This document shows positions 56,133 to 64,000 of a DNA stretch of 64,000 nucleotides, in pieces; position 1 is the first letter of the stretch, and each line of letters begins with the position of its first letter. Origin of the DNA: Micromonospora tarapacensis (GTDB lineage Bacteria; Actinomycetota; Actinomycetes; Mycobacteriales; Micromonosporaceae); assembly GCF_019697375.1 (NCBI RefSeq), contig NZ_JAHCDI010000003.1, positions 434,001-498,000 on the forward strand, in the 5' to 3' direction. The notes under the pieces are model-generated. The model saw only the letters and a program-made list of their open reading frames with translations, made no database searches and was not told the DNA's origin. The position numbers and the translations under genes are program-made.

Positions 56133-57167
56133 TCAGGGCAGCGGGGTGTGGGTGGGGTCGACCCGTTCGGCCGCCGGGGGCGGTGGAGGTGGGGTGCCGT
56201 CGCCGAACGGGCGGCCACCGAGGGCCGCACGGTCGTGCGGGGTGAGCCAGTCCGACAGGTCGGGGCCGAGCGGCACGATGCCGGTCGGGTTGATGTCCCG
56301 ATGCACCTCGTAGTAGTGCCGCTTGATGTGGTCGAAGTCGACCGTGTCACCGAAACCGGGAGTCTGGAACAGGTCCCGGGCGTACGCCCACAGCACCGGC
56401 ATCTCGCTCAGCTTCTGCCGGTTGCACTTGAAGTGGCCGTGGTAGACCGGATCGAAGCGGACCAGCGTGGTGAACAGCCGCACATCGGCCTCGGTGATGG
56501 TGTCGCCGACCAGGTAGCGCTGCCCGGCCAGCCGCTCGCCGAGCCAGTCGAGCCGGTCGAACAGCCGGTGGTACGCCCTCTCGTACGCCCGCTGGCTCCC
56601 GGCGAAGCCGCACCGGTAGACGCCGTTGTTCACGTCGGCGAAGACCACCGCGTTGACCTCGTCGATCTCGGCGCGCAGGTGCTCCGGGTACAGCTGTGGA
56701 GCACCGGTGCGGTGGTCCGCGGCCCACTCGGTGGACAGGTCCAGGCTCATCTGGGCGTAGTCGTTCGTCACCACCTGGCCGGTCGGCACGTCGACGATGG
56801 CGGGCACGGTGATGCCGCGCGGATAGTCCGGGAATCGGGCGAAGTAGGCCTGCTGGAGGCGCTCGATGCCGAGCACCGGGTCCCGCCCGTCGGGGTCGAG
56901 GTCGAAGGTCCAGCTCCGCGCGTCGTGCGTCGGCCCGGCGACGGCCATCGAGATCGCGTCCTCCAGGCCGAGCAGCCGACGCACGATGATCAGGCGGTTG
57001 GCCCAGGGGCAGGCCCGGCTGACCGCCAACCGGTACCGGCCGGGTTCGACCGGGTAGCCGTCGCGCCCGTCGACGGTGATCCTGGTGGTGATGTAGTTCT
57101 GGTCCCGGTTGAAATCGCCGGCCGGCTCGACGTACTTGCCGCCGGTGCTCTTGTCGCCCTCGCCCAT
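56133..57167 (-). CDS. Xi-class glutathione/mycothiol S-transferase (hydroquinone reductase type)
   Basis: The product is 344 residues. The ECM4/YqjG family active-site motif is RACPWANRLIIVRRLLGLE with Cys53, after YRLAVS. The thioredoxin-like domain is followed by a helical domain (ADVNNGVYRCGFAGSQRAYERAY, VGDTITEADVRLFTTLVRFDPVYHGHFKCN). Family members reduce glutathionyl-hydroquinones. Actinobacteria use mycothiol instead of glutathione, so a mycothiol version is likely here (inference). It lies on the opposite strand between nuoH and nuoI. The link to quinone chemistry of the neighbours is intriguing but may be chance. Confidence 0.88.
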   Translation of the reverse strand: MGEGDKSTGGKYVEPAGDFNRDQNYITTRITVDGRDGYPVEPGRYRLAVSRACPWANRLIIVRRLLGLEDAISMAVAGPTHDARSWTFDLDPDGRDPVLGIERLQQAYFARFPDYPRGITVPAIVDVPTGQVVTNDYAQMSLDLSTEWAADHRTGAPQLYPEHLRAEIDEVNAVVFADVNNGVYRCGFAGSQRAYERAYHRLFDRLDWLGERLAGQRYLVGDTITEADVRLFTTLVRFDPVYHGHFKCNRQKLSEMPVLWAYARDLFQTPGFGDTVDFDHIKRHYYEVHRDINPTGIVPLGPDLSDWLTPHDRAALGGRPFGDGTPPPPPPAAERVDPTHTPLP

Positions 57168-57257
57168 GTCGCCCCCAGATGTGCCGAGTCGTCCTCGGTC
57201 CCATCATGGCGGATCTTCATCCGGTCGGCCCGGTGGGCCGGCGAAACCGCATAGGCC

Positions 57258-57639
57258 TCAGCGGGAGCGGGGGGCGACCCGGTCGAGCGGGATGTCCGCC
57301 TCGGCGTAGAGCGCCGGCTTGAGCACCCGGTCGATGCTGCGCGAGCCCTCCGAGACGATCTCGACCACCAGCATGACCTCGTTCGGGCGGTAGTACGAGG
57401 GGTTGCGGGACGCGGCGTCCAGCTCGGTGACCAGCACGTCGGGAGTGAAGGCTCGATTGCGGGACAGCCGCACCTCCACGCCGTGGGTGACGTCGAGATC
57501 GGTGGGGCAGGTCTCTTCCAGAGCGGCCATGAGGCGGCCGGCGATGGATTGGTGGAGTCGCGTGGGGGAGGGCGACACGATCAGGTTTCCGTCCAGGAGT
57601 TCGCGACGGCGGATCGTCGTCGGGCAGCGCGGCGGTCAT
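57258..57639 (-). pseudogene. Truncated Uma2-family endonuclease remnant
   Basis: The recognisable part reads ELLDGNLIVSPSPTRLHQSI, GRLMAALEE, AFTPDVLVTELDAASRN and VMLVVEIVSEGSRSIDRVL, a PD-(D/E)xK Uma2 (DUF820) core. The likely start ATG 57639 (MTAALPDDDPP) is out of frame with this core: one base too many or two missing near 57600-57625. The C-terminus stops at KPALYAEADIPLDRVAPRSR, where the family normally continues about 50 residues. Both ends are damaged, so real decay is more likely than a base-call error. It lies between the transferase gene and nuoI on the minus strand. Confidence 0.7.
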
Positions 57640-57744
57640 TGACGGGTCCTTTCCGATGCGCCGTTCTCCCCTGTGGCCACCGTACTACCACCTACCCCCG
57701 GGTGGTGGTCGCGCGCGACGTGGGCACAGGGCAGGATGGTCGTC

Positions 57745-58347
57745 ATGAGTGAGCGGGAGCGAGGCGAGGCGACCGGGTTGCCCGGCAGCGGCCTGGTGAA
57801 GGGACTCGCCGTCACGTTGAAGACGATGACGAAGCGTGCCTCCACGGCGCAGTACCCGGACGTCGCCCCCGAGCTGCCGCCCCGCTCGCGCGGGGTGATC
57901 GCGCTGCTGGAGGAGAACTGCACGGTCTGCATGCTCTGTGCCCGCGAGTGTCCGGACTGGTGCATCTACATCGACTCGCACAAGGAGGAGGTGGCGGTGC
58001 CCGGTGCCGCCCGTCCTCGCCAGCGCAACGTGCTCGACCGGTTCGACATCGACTTCTCGCTCTGCATGTACTGCGGCATCTGCATCGAGGTCTGCCCCTT
58101 CGACGCGCTCCACTGGTCGCCCGAGTTCGAGTACGCCGAGTACGACATCAAGGACCTGCTGCACGACAAGGATCACCTGGGCGAGTGGATGGCGACCGTG
58201 CCGCCGCCGCCCGCGCACGACCCGAACGGCGAGCCGGCCAAGGAGGAGACCGCCGCCGCGCGCAAGGCCGCGGTCCCCGCCGCGCCCGCCGACCGCCCGG
58301 CCGCCGACCGCCCGGCCGCCGGCGACGGCGAAGGTACGCCCGCGTGA
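57745..58347 (+). CDS. nuoI: NADH-quinone oxidoreductase subunit I
   Basis: The product is 200 residues. Two 4Fe-4S ferredoxin motifs carry clusters N6a and N6b: [12 protein letters not shown] and [12 protein letters not shown], with [16 protein letters not shown] following. The N-terminal region [12 protein letters not shown] is the usual amphipathic anchor. The C-terminus is an Ala/Pro-rich tail. ATG 57745 ([11 protein letters not shown]) is chosen over upstream in-frame ATGs because it gives the normal family start. The stop overlaps nuoJ (GTGA). It resumes the nuo locus after the minus-strand insert. Confidence 0.94.
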   Translation: MSERERGEATGLPGSGLVKGLAVTLKTMTKRASTAQYPDVAPELPPRSRGVIALLEENCTVCMLCARECPDWCIYIDSHKEEVAVPGAARPRQRNVLDRFDIDFSLCMYCGICIEVCPFDALHWSPEFEYAEYDIKDLLHDKDHLGEWMATVPPPPAHDPNGEPAKEETAAARKAAVPAAPADRPAADRPAAGDGEGTPA

Positions 58348-58898
58348 CCGGGGTGGACGCGCTGCTGCTCGGCCTCGGTGCGGTGGCGGTCGGTTCGGCG
58401 GTGCTGGTGGTGGCGACCAGGCACCTGGTCCGCGCCGGGCTCTACCTGGTGGTCTGCCTCGGCGCACTGGCCGGCATGTACCTCGTCCTCGCCGCCGAGC
58501 TGGTCGCCTGGGTGCAGGTGCTGATCTACGTCGGCGCGGTGGTGGTGCTGCTGCTGTTCGCCGTGATGCTGACCCGGGCGCCGATCGGCGCATCGGACGA
58601 TCTGGACCGTCCCGGATGGCCGGCCGCGCTGATCGGCGGCGGGGTGGGGCTCGGGCTGGCGGCGCTGCTGGTCGACGCGTACCACTGGACGAGGGTGGAA
58701 CTGCCCGAGGCGGGCAGCGCCGAGCGCCTCGGCGAGCAGCTCTTCAGCAGCTGGGTGCTGCCCTTCGAGCTGCTCTCGGTGCTGCTGCTCGCGGCGTTGG
58801 TCGGCGCCATCGTGCTGTCCCGGCCCGACATCGGATCCGCCGCCGACCGGAGCGCCGCCGCCGACCGGCCGGCCGGCGAACGGGGGCGCTCGCGGTGA
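58344..58898 (+). CDS. nuoJ: NADH-quinone oxidoreductase subunit J
   Basis: The product is 184 residues with five membrane segments. Typical sequence: [41 protein letters not shown] (TM3 with the conserved Tyr-Val-Gly-Ala pi-bulge region) and [16 protein letters not shown]. It is part of the proton path next to NuoH and NuoK. GTG 58344 overlaps the nuoI stop and its own stop overlaps nuoK (GTGA both times), so the series is translationally coupled. Confidence 0.93.
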   Translation: MTGVDALLLGLGAVAVGSAVLVVATRHLVRAGLYLVVCLGALAGMYLVLAAELVAWVQVLIYVGAVVVLLLFAVMLTRAPIGASDDLDRPGWPAALIGGGVGLGLAALLVDAYHWTRVELPEAGSAERLGEQLFSSWVLPFELLSVLLLAALVGAIVLSRPDIGSAADRSAAADRPAGERGRSR

Positions 58899-59280
58899 GA
58901 CCCGTCATCCCGTACGTCACCGCCGCGCTGCTCTTCGGCCTCGGCGTGTACGGCGTGTTGCGGCGGCGCAACGCGGTGCTGGTGCTGATGGCCGTCGAGT
59001 TGATGCTCAACGCCGTGAACCTGATCCTGGTCACCGCCGACACCACGGCGAAGGCGGTGCTGCCGCACGGCGGGCAGGTCTTCGCGCTCTTCGTGATCGT
59101 GCTGGCCGCCGCCGAGATCGGCGTGGGGCTGGCGATCGTGCTTCAGCTCTACCGGATGCGGGCCAGCGTCGCCGTCGACGAGATTCCGCTCGCCGAGCGC
59201 ACCACCGGCGAGCCCGTGCCGGTCGCCGCCGGGCCGGCCACTGCCGCCCCGCCGGTGCCGAGCCGGAGGGTCGACGGTGA
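58895..59280 (+). CDS. nuoK: NADH-quinone oxidoreductase subunit K, tail frameshifted
   Basis: Three membrane segments: PYVTAALLFGLGVYGVL, VLVLMAVELMLNAVNLILV with the conserved proton-path Glu, and FALFVIVLAAAEIGVGLAIVLQLY with its second Glu. The core ends near residue 95; a hydrophilic tail follows. As written, the tail has no stop and reads on through nuoL out of frame. One base added in the region 59210-59262 (for example the CCCC run) gives an ending AEPEGRR and TGA at 59278-59280, overlapping nuoL (GTGA) like the other junctions. Confidence 0.88.
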
Positions 59281-61229
59281 GCACCGGGACGCTGCTCGGC
59301 GCGTTGCTGCCGGTCGTACCGCTGGCCGCCGGCCTGACCGGCCTGCTGCTGCCGCCGTCGCCCCGCGGCGCGACCACCGACCAGGACACCGCCCGCCGGG
59401 TGGCCGTCGTGCTCGGGGTGGCCGGCGCGGCCGGCTCCCTCGCCCTGGCGGTGGCCCTGCTGGTCAGCCTGGACGCCCCGATCGAGTCCTCGACCACCTG
59501 GATCGACCTGGGCGGGTTCACCGTGAGCCTCGGGGTACGACTCGACGGGGCCGCCGCCCTGGTCGCCGTCGCGGTCACCGCGGTCGCCCTGGCCGTGCAG
59601 GTCTACTCCACCGGATACCTCAAGCGGGGGCCGCACGACGACGTCGACGTCGACCACCGCTACCCGCCGTACGCCGCTCAGGTGAGTCTCTTCACCGCCG
59701 CCATGCTGCTGGTGGTGGTCTCCGGGGACCTGATCCTGCTGCTGGTCGGCTGGGAGGTGATGGGGCTCTGCTCGTACCTGCTCATCGCGCACGACCGGCG
59801 ACTGCCGGCGGCGCCGGCCGCCGCGATGAAGGCGTTCCTGGTGACCCGGGTCGGCGACGTCGGCTTCCTGCTCGGCATCGCGCTGCTCGGCGTCTCGGCG
59901 GGCAGCTTCCGGATCGCCGACGTACTCGCCCACGACCACGGCACCGGCACGCTCACCGCCGCCTGCCTGCTGCTGCTCGCCGGGGTGGCCGGCAAGAGCG
60001 CCCAGTTTCCGCTGCACACCTGGCTGCCCGACGCGATGGCCGGTCCCACCCCGATCTCCGCGCTGATCCACGCCGCGACCATGGTCGCCGCCGGCGTGTA
60101 CGCGGTCACCCGGCTGTGGCCGCTGTTCGAGGCCACCCCCGTCGCGCTGGCCGTGCTCGGGGTGATGGCCTCGATCACCCTGCTGCTCGGCGCGCTGGCC
60201 GCCACCGCGCAGGACGACATCAAGCGGGTGCTCGCCTGGTCGACCGTCTCCCAGATCGGCTACATGACCGGCGCGCTGGCGGTCGGATCGCCGCCGGCCG
60301 CGCTGTTCCACCTGCTCACCCACGCCGCGTTCAAGGCGCTGCTGTTCCTCGCCGCCGGTGCGGTGATCCACACGGTGGGCACCACGCTGATGTCCCGGAT
60401 GGGTGGGCTGCGGCGGGCCATGCCGGTGACCTTCTGGTGCACGCTGATCGGCCTCGGCGCGCTGGCCGGCGTACCGCCGCTGGCCGGCTTCTGGAGCAAG
60501 GAGGGCGTGCTCGCCGCCGCCGAGAGCGCCGGCCGGCACGGCGGCGGGCCGGCACCGGCCTGGGTGGGCTGGCTGGTCTGGCTCGCCGGGCTGGTCGGCG
60601 TGGCCCTCACCGCGTGGTACGCCACCCGGCTGCTGCTGCGCACCTTCTTCGGCACGACCCGGAATCCGCTGGCCCGCCCGCACGACCCGCCCGCGGTGCT
60701 CCGCTGGCCGGTGCTGGCGCTGGCCGTCCCGGCGGCCCTGCTCGGCCTCGCCGGTTTCCCGGGCTGGTTCTCCACCCAGTTGCAACGCTCGCTGCCGGCC
60801 GACCCCGACGCCGTGTCGGACCTGATGCCGCCGGACGGACTGATCCACCTTGCGCCGACCGTGCTGCTGCCGCTGGCGCTGCTGGTCATCGGAGCGGGGC
60901 TGGCCTGGGCGGGCTGGCGGCGGGACGACACCGCCGACCCGGCGGCGGCGCTGGGCCCGCTGCGGCCGGTCCTCGCCCGCGCGTTCCGGCTCGACGACGT
61001 CCAGCACACCCTGGTCGTACGCCCGACGACCGCGCTGGGCCGGGTGGCCCGGGCCGTCGACGAGCGGGTGGTTGACGGGGCGGTCACCGGCACCGGACGC
61101 GCCGCCCGTGCCCTCGGCGGCGGGCTGGGCCTCCTGCACCGGGCGGCGCTGCCCCGGGCCGCCGCCGCGGTGCTCGCCGGCGCGCTGCTGATCGGCCTGG
61201 CCGCCGCCCTGATCGGAGTGGCGGCATGA
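59277..61229 (+). CDS. nuoL: NADH-quinone oxidoreductase subunit L
   Basis: The product is 650 residues with about 16 membrane segments. Antiporter-type motifs: VYSTGYL, LLLVGWEVMGLCSYLLI (conserved Glu), AGKSAQFPLHTWLPDAMAGPTPISALIHAATMV (Lys and His of the channel), and KRVLAWSTVSQIGYM. The lateral-helix region has VVRPTTALGRVARAVDERVVDG. It is the outermost proton-pumping subunit. GTG 59277 overlaps the nuoK stop. The stop TGA 61227-61229 overlaps the start of a 9-codon micro-ORF. Confidence 0.96.
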   Translation: MSTGTLLGALLPVVPLAAGLTGLLLPPSPRGATTDQDTARRVAVVLGVAGAAGSLALAVALLVSLDAPIESSTTWIDLGGFTVSLGVRLDGAAALVAVAVTAVALAVQVYSTGYLKRGPHDDVDVDHRYPPYAAQVSLFTAAMLLVVVSGDLILLLVGWEVMGLCSYLLIAHDRRLPAAPAAAMKAFLVTRVGDVGFLLGIALLGVSAGSFRIADVLAHDHGTGTLTAACLLLLAGVAGKSAQFPLHTWLPDAMAGPTPISALIHAATMVAAGVYAVTRLWPLFEATPVALAVLGVMASITLLLGALAATAQDDIKRVLAWSTVSQIGYMTGALAVGSPPAALFHLLTHAAFKALLFLAAGAVIHTVGTTLMSRMGGLRRAMPVTFWCTLIGLGALAGVPPLAGFWSKEGVLAAAESAGRHGGGPAPAWVGWLVWLAGLVGVALTAWYATRLLLRTFFGTTRNPLARPHDPPAVLRWPVLALAVPAALLGLAGFPGWFSTQLQRSLPADPDAVSDLMPPDGLIHLAPTVLLPLALLVIGAGLAWAGWRRDDTADPAAALGPLRPVLARAFRLDDVQHTLVVRPTTALGRVARAVDERVVDGAVTGTGRAARALGGGLGLLHRAALPRAAAAVLAGALLIGLAAALIGVAA

Positions 61230-61255
61230 GCGAGCGCAGCGGAGTGACGGCATGA
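61226..61255 (+). CDS. 9-codon bridging micro-ORF between nuoL and nuoM
   Basis: ATG 61226 overlaps the nuoL stop (ATGA). It reads MSERSGVTA and its TGA (61253-61255) overlaps the nuoM ATG, again as ATGA. The 16-base block GGAGTGGCGGCATGAG (61215-61230) recurs at 61241-61256 with one change, so the junction looks duplicated; each copy brings its own GGAG site. Translation of the peptide is unproven. It would carry ribosomes from nuoL to nuoM without a gap. Confidence 0.3.
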   Translation: MSERSGVTA

Positions 61256-62789
61256 GATTCGGGGATTTCCTGCTGGTGGCGGTGCTCGCGGTGCCGGCGC
61301 TCGGTGCCCTCGCGGTGGCGGCCACCCCCGGGACCGGGCGGCCCGGATGGTGGGCACCGGGGCCGCCGCGCTGACCCTGATCGCGGCGGTGTCGCTGGTC
61401 GCCGGCCGGAAGGCCGGCTGGTCGGCGTACCCGCCGGAGGAGACCGCCGGGCCGCTGCGTCCCTGGCACTCGGTCGACCTGCCCTGGGTGCCGGGTCTGG
61501 ACCTGCGCTTCCACCTCGGCGTGGACGGCATCTCCTGGCCGCTGGTGGTGCTGACCGCCCTGCTCACGCTGCTCTGCTGCGGTTACAGTCTCTGGCGGGT
61601 GCCGGGCGGCGGCCGCGGCCGGTCCCTGGTGGCGCTGCTGCTGGTGGTCGAGGTCGGCATCCTCGGCACCTTCCTCGCCCTCGACCTCGTGCTGTTCTTC
61701 CTCTTCTTCGAGGTCGTCCTGCTGCCGATGTACGCGATCATCGTCGGCTGGGGCGGTGACGGCGCAGACCTGGCGGCGGTCGGGGCGCGGCAGCGGGCGG
61801 CGCGGAAGTTCGCCCTGTACACCCTGTTCGGCTCGGTGCTGCTGCTGGTCGGCGTGTACGTCGTGGTCGCCGGCGCGGGCACCGCCGACATCGTCGCGCT
61901 CACCGGCGGCGCCGAGCTGACCCGGGGCACCCAACTGGCCGCCTTCACCCTGCTGGCGACGGCCTTCGCGGTGAAGAGCCCGCTGTGGCCGCTGCACTCC
62001 TGGCTGCCCGACGCGCACACCCAGGCCCCGACGGTCGGCAGCGTGCTGCTCGCCGGGGTGCTGCTCAAGATGGGCACGTACGGCCTGATCCGGGTCGCCG
62101 TCGGGGTGACCCCGGAGGGTGCCCGCTGGGCGGCACCGGTGCTCGGCGTGCTGGCCGTCGCGGCGATCCTGGTCGGCTCGCTGGTCTGCCTGGCGCAGAC
62201 CGAGCTGAAGCGGCTGATCGCGTACTCCAGTGTGGGGCACATGGGCTTCGTGCTGCTCGGGGTCGCCACGCTGACCGCCACCGGCATCCAGGCGGCGCTG
62301 ATCGGCAACGTCGCGCACGGCATCATCACCGGCCTGCTGTTCTTCCTGGCCGGGGCGATCAAGGACCGCACCCGCACCGGTGCCCTCCGCGAGCTGTCCG
62401 GGCTGCGGGAGACCGCACCACGCCTGTCCGGAATGCTCGCGTTCGCAGCGGTCGCCTCGCTGGGGCTGCCGGGCCTGGCCGGCTTCTGGGGTGAGGCTTT
62501 CGCCGTCGTCGCGGCGATCGAGGTGGGCGGTGGGCTGTGGATCACGCTGGCGGTGTTGGCCGCGGCCGGTGGGGCGTTGACGGCGGCGTACCTGCTCCGG
62601 TTGCTGCGGCAGGTGACCCATGGCCGGCCCAGTCCCGCCGTCGCCGTGCTCAAGCCCCGGCTGGCCGGTGCCGAGCTGGCCGCCTGGATTCCACTGGTGC
62701 TGCTCACGCTGGCCGTCGGGCTGGCTCCGACGCTGGTGCTGGGCGTCGCCGAAGCTCCGGTCGAGGCCCTGGTCGGGGTGTTGCGATGA
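61252..62789 (+). CDS. nuoM: NADH-quinone oxidoreductase subunit M, frameshifted near start
   Basis: ATG 61252 starts MRFGDFLLVAVLAVPALGAL, the usual first membrane segment. At the GGG run 61330-61332 the frame breaks; one extra G gives ATPGDRAARMVGTGAAALTL and a 512-residue protein. Core motifs: FHLGVDGISWPLVVLTALL, FLLFFEVVLLPMYAIIVGWG (conserved Glu), FAVKSPLWPLHSWLPDAHTQ (channel Lys), APTVGSVLLAGVLLKMGTYG and KRLIAYSSVGHMGFVLLG. It is the middle proton pump. GGAG lies seven bases upstream. The stop overlaps a 15-codon micro-ORF that leads to nuoN. Confidence 0.92.
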
Positions 62790-62833
62790 CGAGGCCGACC
62801 GCGCCGCGCGGCGCCGACCGGAGGCAGGCGTGA
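62786..62833 (+). CDS. 15-codon bridging micro-ORF between nuoM and nuoN
   Basis: ATG 62786 overlaps the nuoM stop as ATGA; the peptide would be MTRPTAPRGADRRQA. Its TGA (62831-62833) overlaps the nuoN GTG start (62830-62832) as GTGA. GGAGG at 62820-62824, inside the micro-ORF, serves nuoN. The arrangement mirrors the nuoL-nuoM junction but the sequence is unrelated. Translation is unproven; spacer DNA with a chance frame is the alternative. Confidence 0.3.
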   Translation: MTRPTAPRGADRRQA

Positions 62834-64000
62834 GCATGGTGCAGAGTGTCGACAACGTGGCGCTGCTGCCGGCGTACCTGGCCGCCGGGACGGCGGTGCT
62901 GGTGCTCCTGGTGGACCTGCTGGTGGTCCGTCCGGTGGCCACCGTGACCACGGCGGCCGTCGGGGCGGTCGCCACCGCGGTCGGTGCGGCGGCGGTCGGT
63001 GCCGGTCCCGAGCGGCGTACGTTCTGCGTCGGCACCGACTGCTCGTACGTCTTCGGCGGCCGGGCGGCCCTGGTCGCCGCCCTGGTGGCGCTGCTCGTCC
63101 TCGGGGTGCTGGCGTTGTCCGGGCCGCTGCTGCGGGCCGGGCGGACCCCGGTGGGGGAGTTCTGCTTCCTGCTCGCCTGCTCGATGACCGGTGGCGTGGT
63201 GCTCGGCGCGGCCGGCGACCTGATCACGCTGATCGTGGCGGTGGAGGTGCTCACCCTGCCGCTGTACGTCCTGGTCGGGCTGCGCCGGGGCAGCCTGGCC
63301 AGCGCCGAGGCGGCGGTGACGTTCTTCGTGGTCAGCGTGGTGGCCACCACGCTGACCCTGCTCGGTGCGGCGCTGCTCTACGCGGTCACCGGCGGGCTGC
63401 ACCTGGAGCGGCTGGGCACCCTGCTCGCCGGCCGGCCGGACCTGCTCGACCTGCCGCTGACCACGGTGGCGGTGGCGCTGGTGGTGGCGGGGCTGGCGTT
63501 CAAGGTGGCGGCGGTGCCGTTCCACGCCTGGGCTCCGGCCACGTACGACGGGGCGCCGCTCCCGGTGGCCGCGTACCTGTCGACGGCGTCGAAGCTCGGC
63601 GGGGTGGTCGCCCTGCTGGCCGTCGGGCAGCACGCGCTGCCGCACCAGGTGATCGGTCCGGTGCTGGCCGTGGTCGCGGCGCTGACCATGACCGTGGGTA
63701 ACCTGGTGGCGCTGCGCCAACGGCGGACCGTGCGGCTGCTCGCCTGGTCCTCGGTGGCGCAGGCCGGCTACATCCTCGCCCCGCTCGGCGCGCTGGCCCT
63801 GGCCGCCGACGCCGCTGCCCGCAACGCCGCGTACGCGGCAGCCCTCGCGTACGCCGTCTTCTTCGTGCTGCTGGAGTTGGCGGCCTTCGCCGGCGTGGTG
63901 GCCCTGCGTCCGGCGGGAGCGGACGGCGGCAGCCTGGACGACCTGCGGGGTGCCGCCCACCGGCACCCGTGGCTCGGTGCCGGTCTCGCGTTCGCGCTGG
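62830..64000 (+). CDS. nuoN: NADH-quinone oxidoreductase subunit N, 3' end outside window
   Basis: At least 390 residues, all membrane-type. Motifs: GEFCFLLACSMTGGVVLGAAGDL, IVAVEVLTLPLYVLVGL (conserved Glu), GLAFKVAAVPFHAWAPATYDGAPLPVAAYL (channel Lys and the HAWxPDxYEG-like motif, here APATYDG), STASKLGG and RLLAWSSVAQAGYIL. It is the proton pump nearest the NuoJ/K junction. GTG 62830 has GGAGG five bases upstream and overlaps the micro-ORF stop; ATG 62836 is a second choice. No stop before the window end. Confidence 0.93.
   Translation, partial: MSMVQSVDNVALLPAYLAAGTAVLVLLVDLLVVRPVATVTTAAVGAVATAVGAAAVGAGPERRTFCVGTDCSYVFGGRAALVAALVALLVLGVLALSGPLLRAGRTPVGEFCFLLACSMTGGVVLGAAGDLITLIVAVEVLTLPLYVLVGLRRGSLASAEAAVTFFVVSVVATTLTLLGAALLYAVTGGLHLERLGTLLAGRPDLLDLPLTTVAVALVVAGLAFKVAAVPFHAWAPATYDGAPLPVAAYLSTASKLGGVVALLAVGQHALPHQVIGPVLAVVAALTMTVGNLVALRQRRTVRLLAWSSVAQAGYILAPLGALALAADAAARNAAYAAALAYAVFFVLLELAAFAGVVALRPAGADGGSLDDLRGAAHRHPWLGAGLAFAL

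Noticed and set aside
59031..63350. A 1439-codon open frame on the minus strand across nuoL-nuoN
   Set aside because: Its translation is Gln/Gly/Arg/His-rich with no domains. It is the usual mirror of GC-rich coding sequence on the other strand.

Overview
The window is very GC-rich actinobacterial DNA (codon third positions almost all G or C, many GTG starts, GGAGG/AAGGAG ribosome binding sites). Gene content and order point to Micromonosporaceae (Micromonospora or a close relative). The signs are DUF3107, DUF3152 and MoeZ next to a TetR regulator and an RhlE-type helicase, a Ser/Thr kinase with a CBM2-like outer domain, and a reduced nuo locus. The family call is inference from content, not from a database match. 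I see no tRNA, rRNA, CRISPR array, transposase or prophage.

Layout. 1-7.6 kb: 3' part of a cyclase/NTPase signalling protein, secreted phospholipase A2, a BON-methyltransferase, an ABC-F ATPase, a ROK kinase, and TPR and Smr proteins. 7.6-14.4 kb: a membrane M28 peptidase divergent from a signalling operon (receiver-PP2C, CHASE3 histidine kinase, single-domain receiver, inositol-monophosphatase-like enzyme). 14.7-22.3 kb: a secreted coiled-coil wall protein, a membrane spermidine-synthase-like protein, a Ser/Thr kinase, KtrA/KtrB potassium uptake and a secreted glycerophosphodiesterase. 22.7-27.5 kb: a complete five-gene branched-chain-amino-acid-type ABC importer. 27.5-33.5 kb: a lipoprotein, a RecQ helicase with a phosphoribosyltransferase-like tail, a membrane protein, an XRE regulator and a methyltransferase. 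33.8-44.4 kb: a neighbourhood also kept in mycobacteria (RhlE helicase, DUF3107, TetR, a Pro-rich protein, an alpha/beta hydrolase, two tandem DUF3152 proteins, MoeZ). 44.5-51 kb: an alpha-toroid protein, proB-proA, an alkyltransferase-like protein, a GPH transporter and a PLP decarboxylase. 51.1-64 kb: nuoB, C, H, I, J, K, L, M and N, a complex I locus without nuoA, nuoD, nuoE, nuoF or nuoG, broken twice by unrelated genes. nuoN runs off the window end.

Reading frames. At least a dozen otherwise well-preserved genes change frame inside short G or C runs. Every case can be repaired by adding back one base (two in a few cases), never by removing one. This looks like a consensus with homopolymer deletions rather than decay. 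It creates false giant ORFs (LivF-LivM, RecQ-membrane protein, ProB-ProA, NuoC-NuoH). I annotate these as separate genes and give the repair point.

How the genes work together. The clearest units are the importer (binding protein, two ATPases, two permeases), the KtrAB pair, the receiver/kinase/phosphatase cassette, proB-proA (first two steps of proline synthesis), and the nuo locus. The nuo locus has a nearly complete proton-pumping arm plus three connecting subunits, and would need partners from elsewhere.
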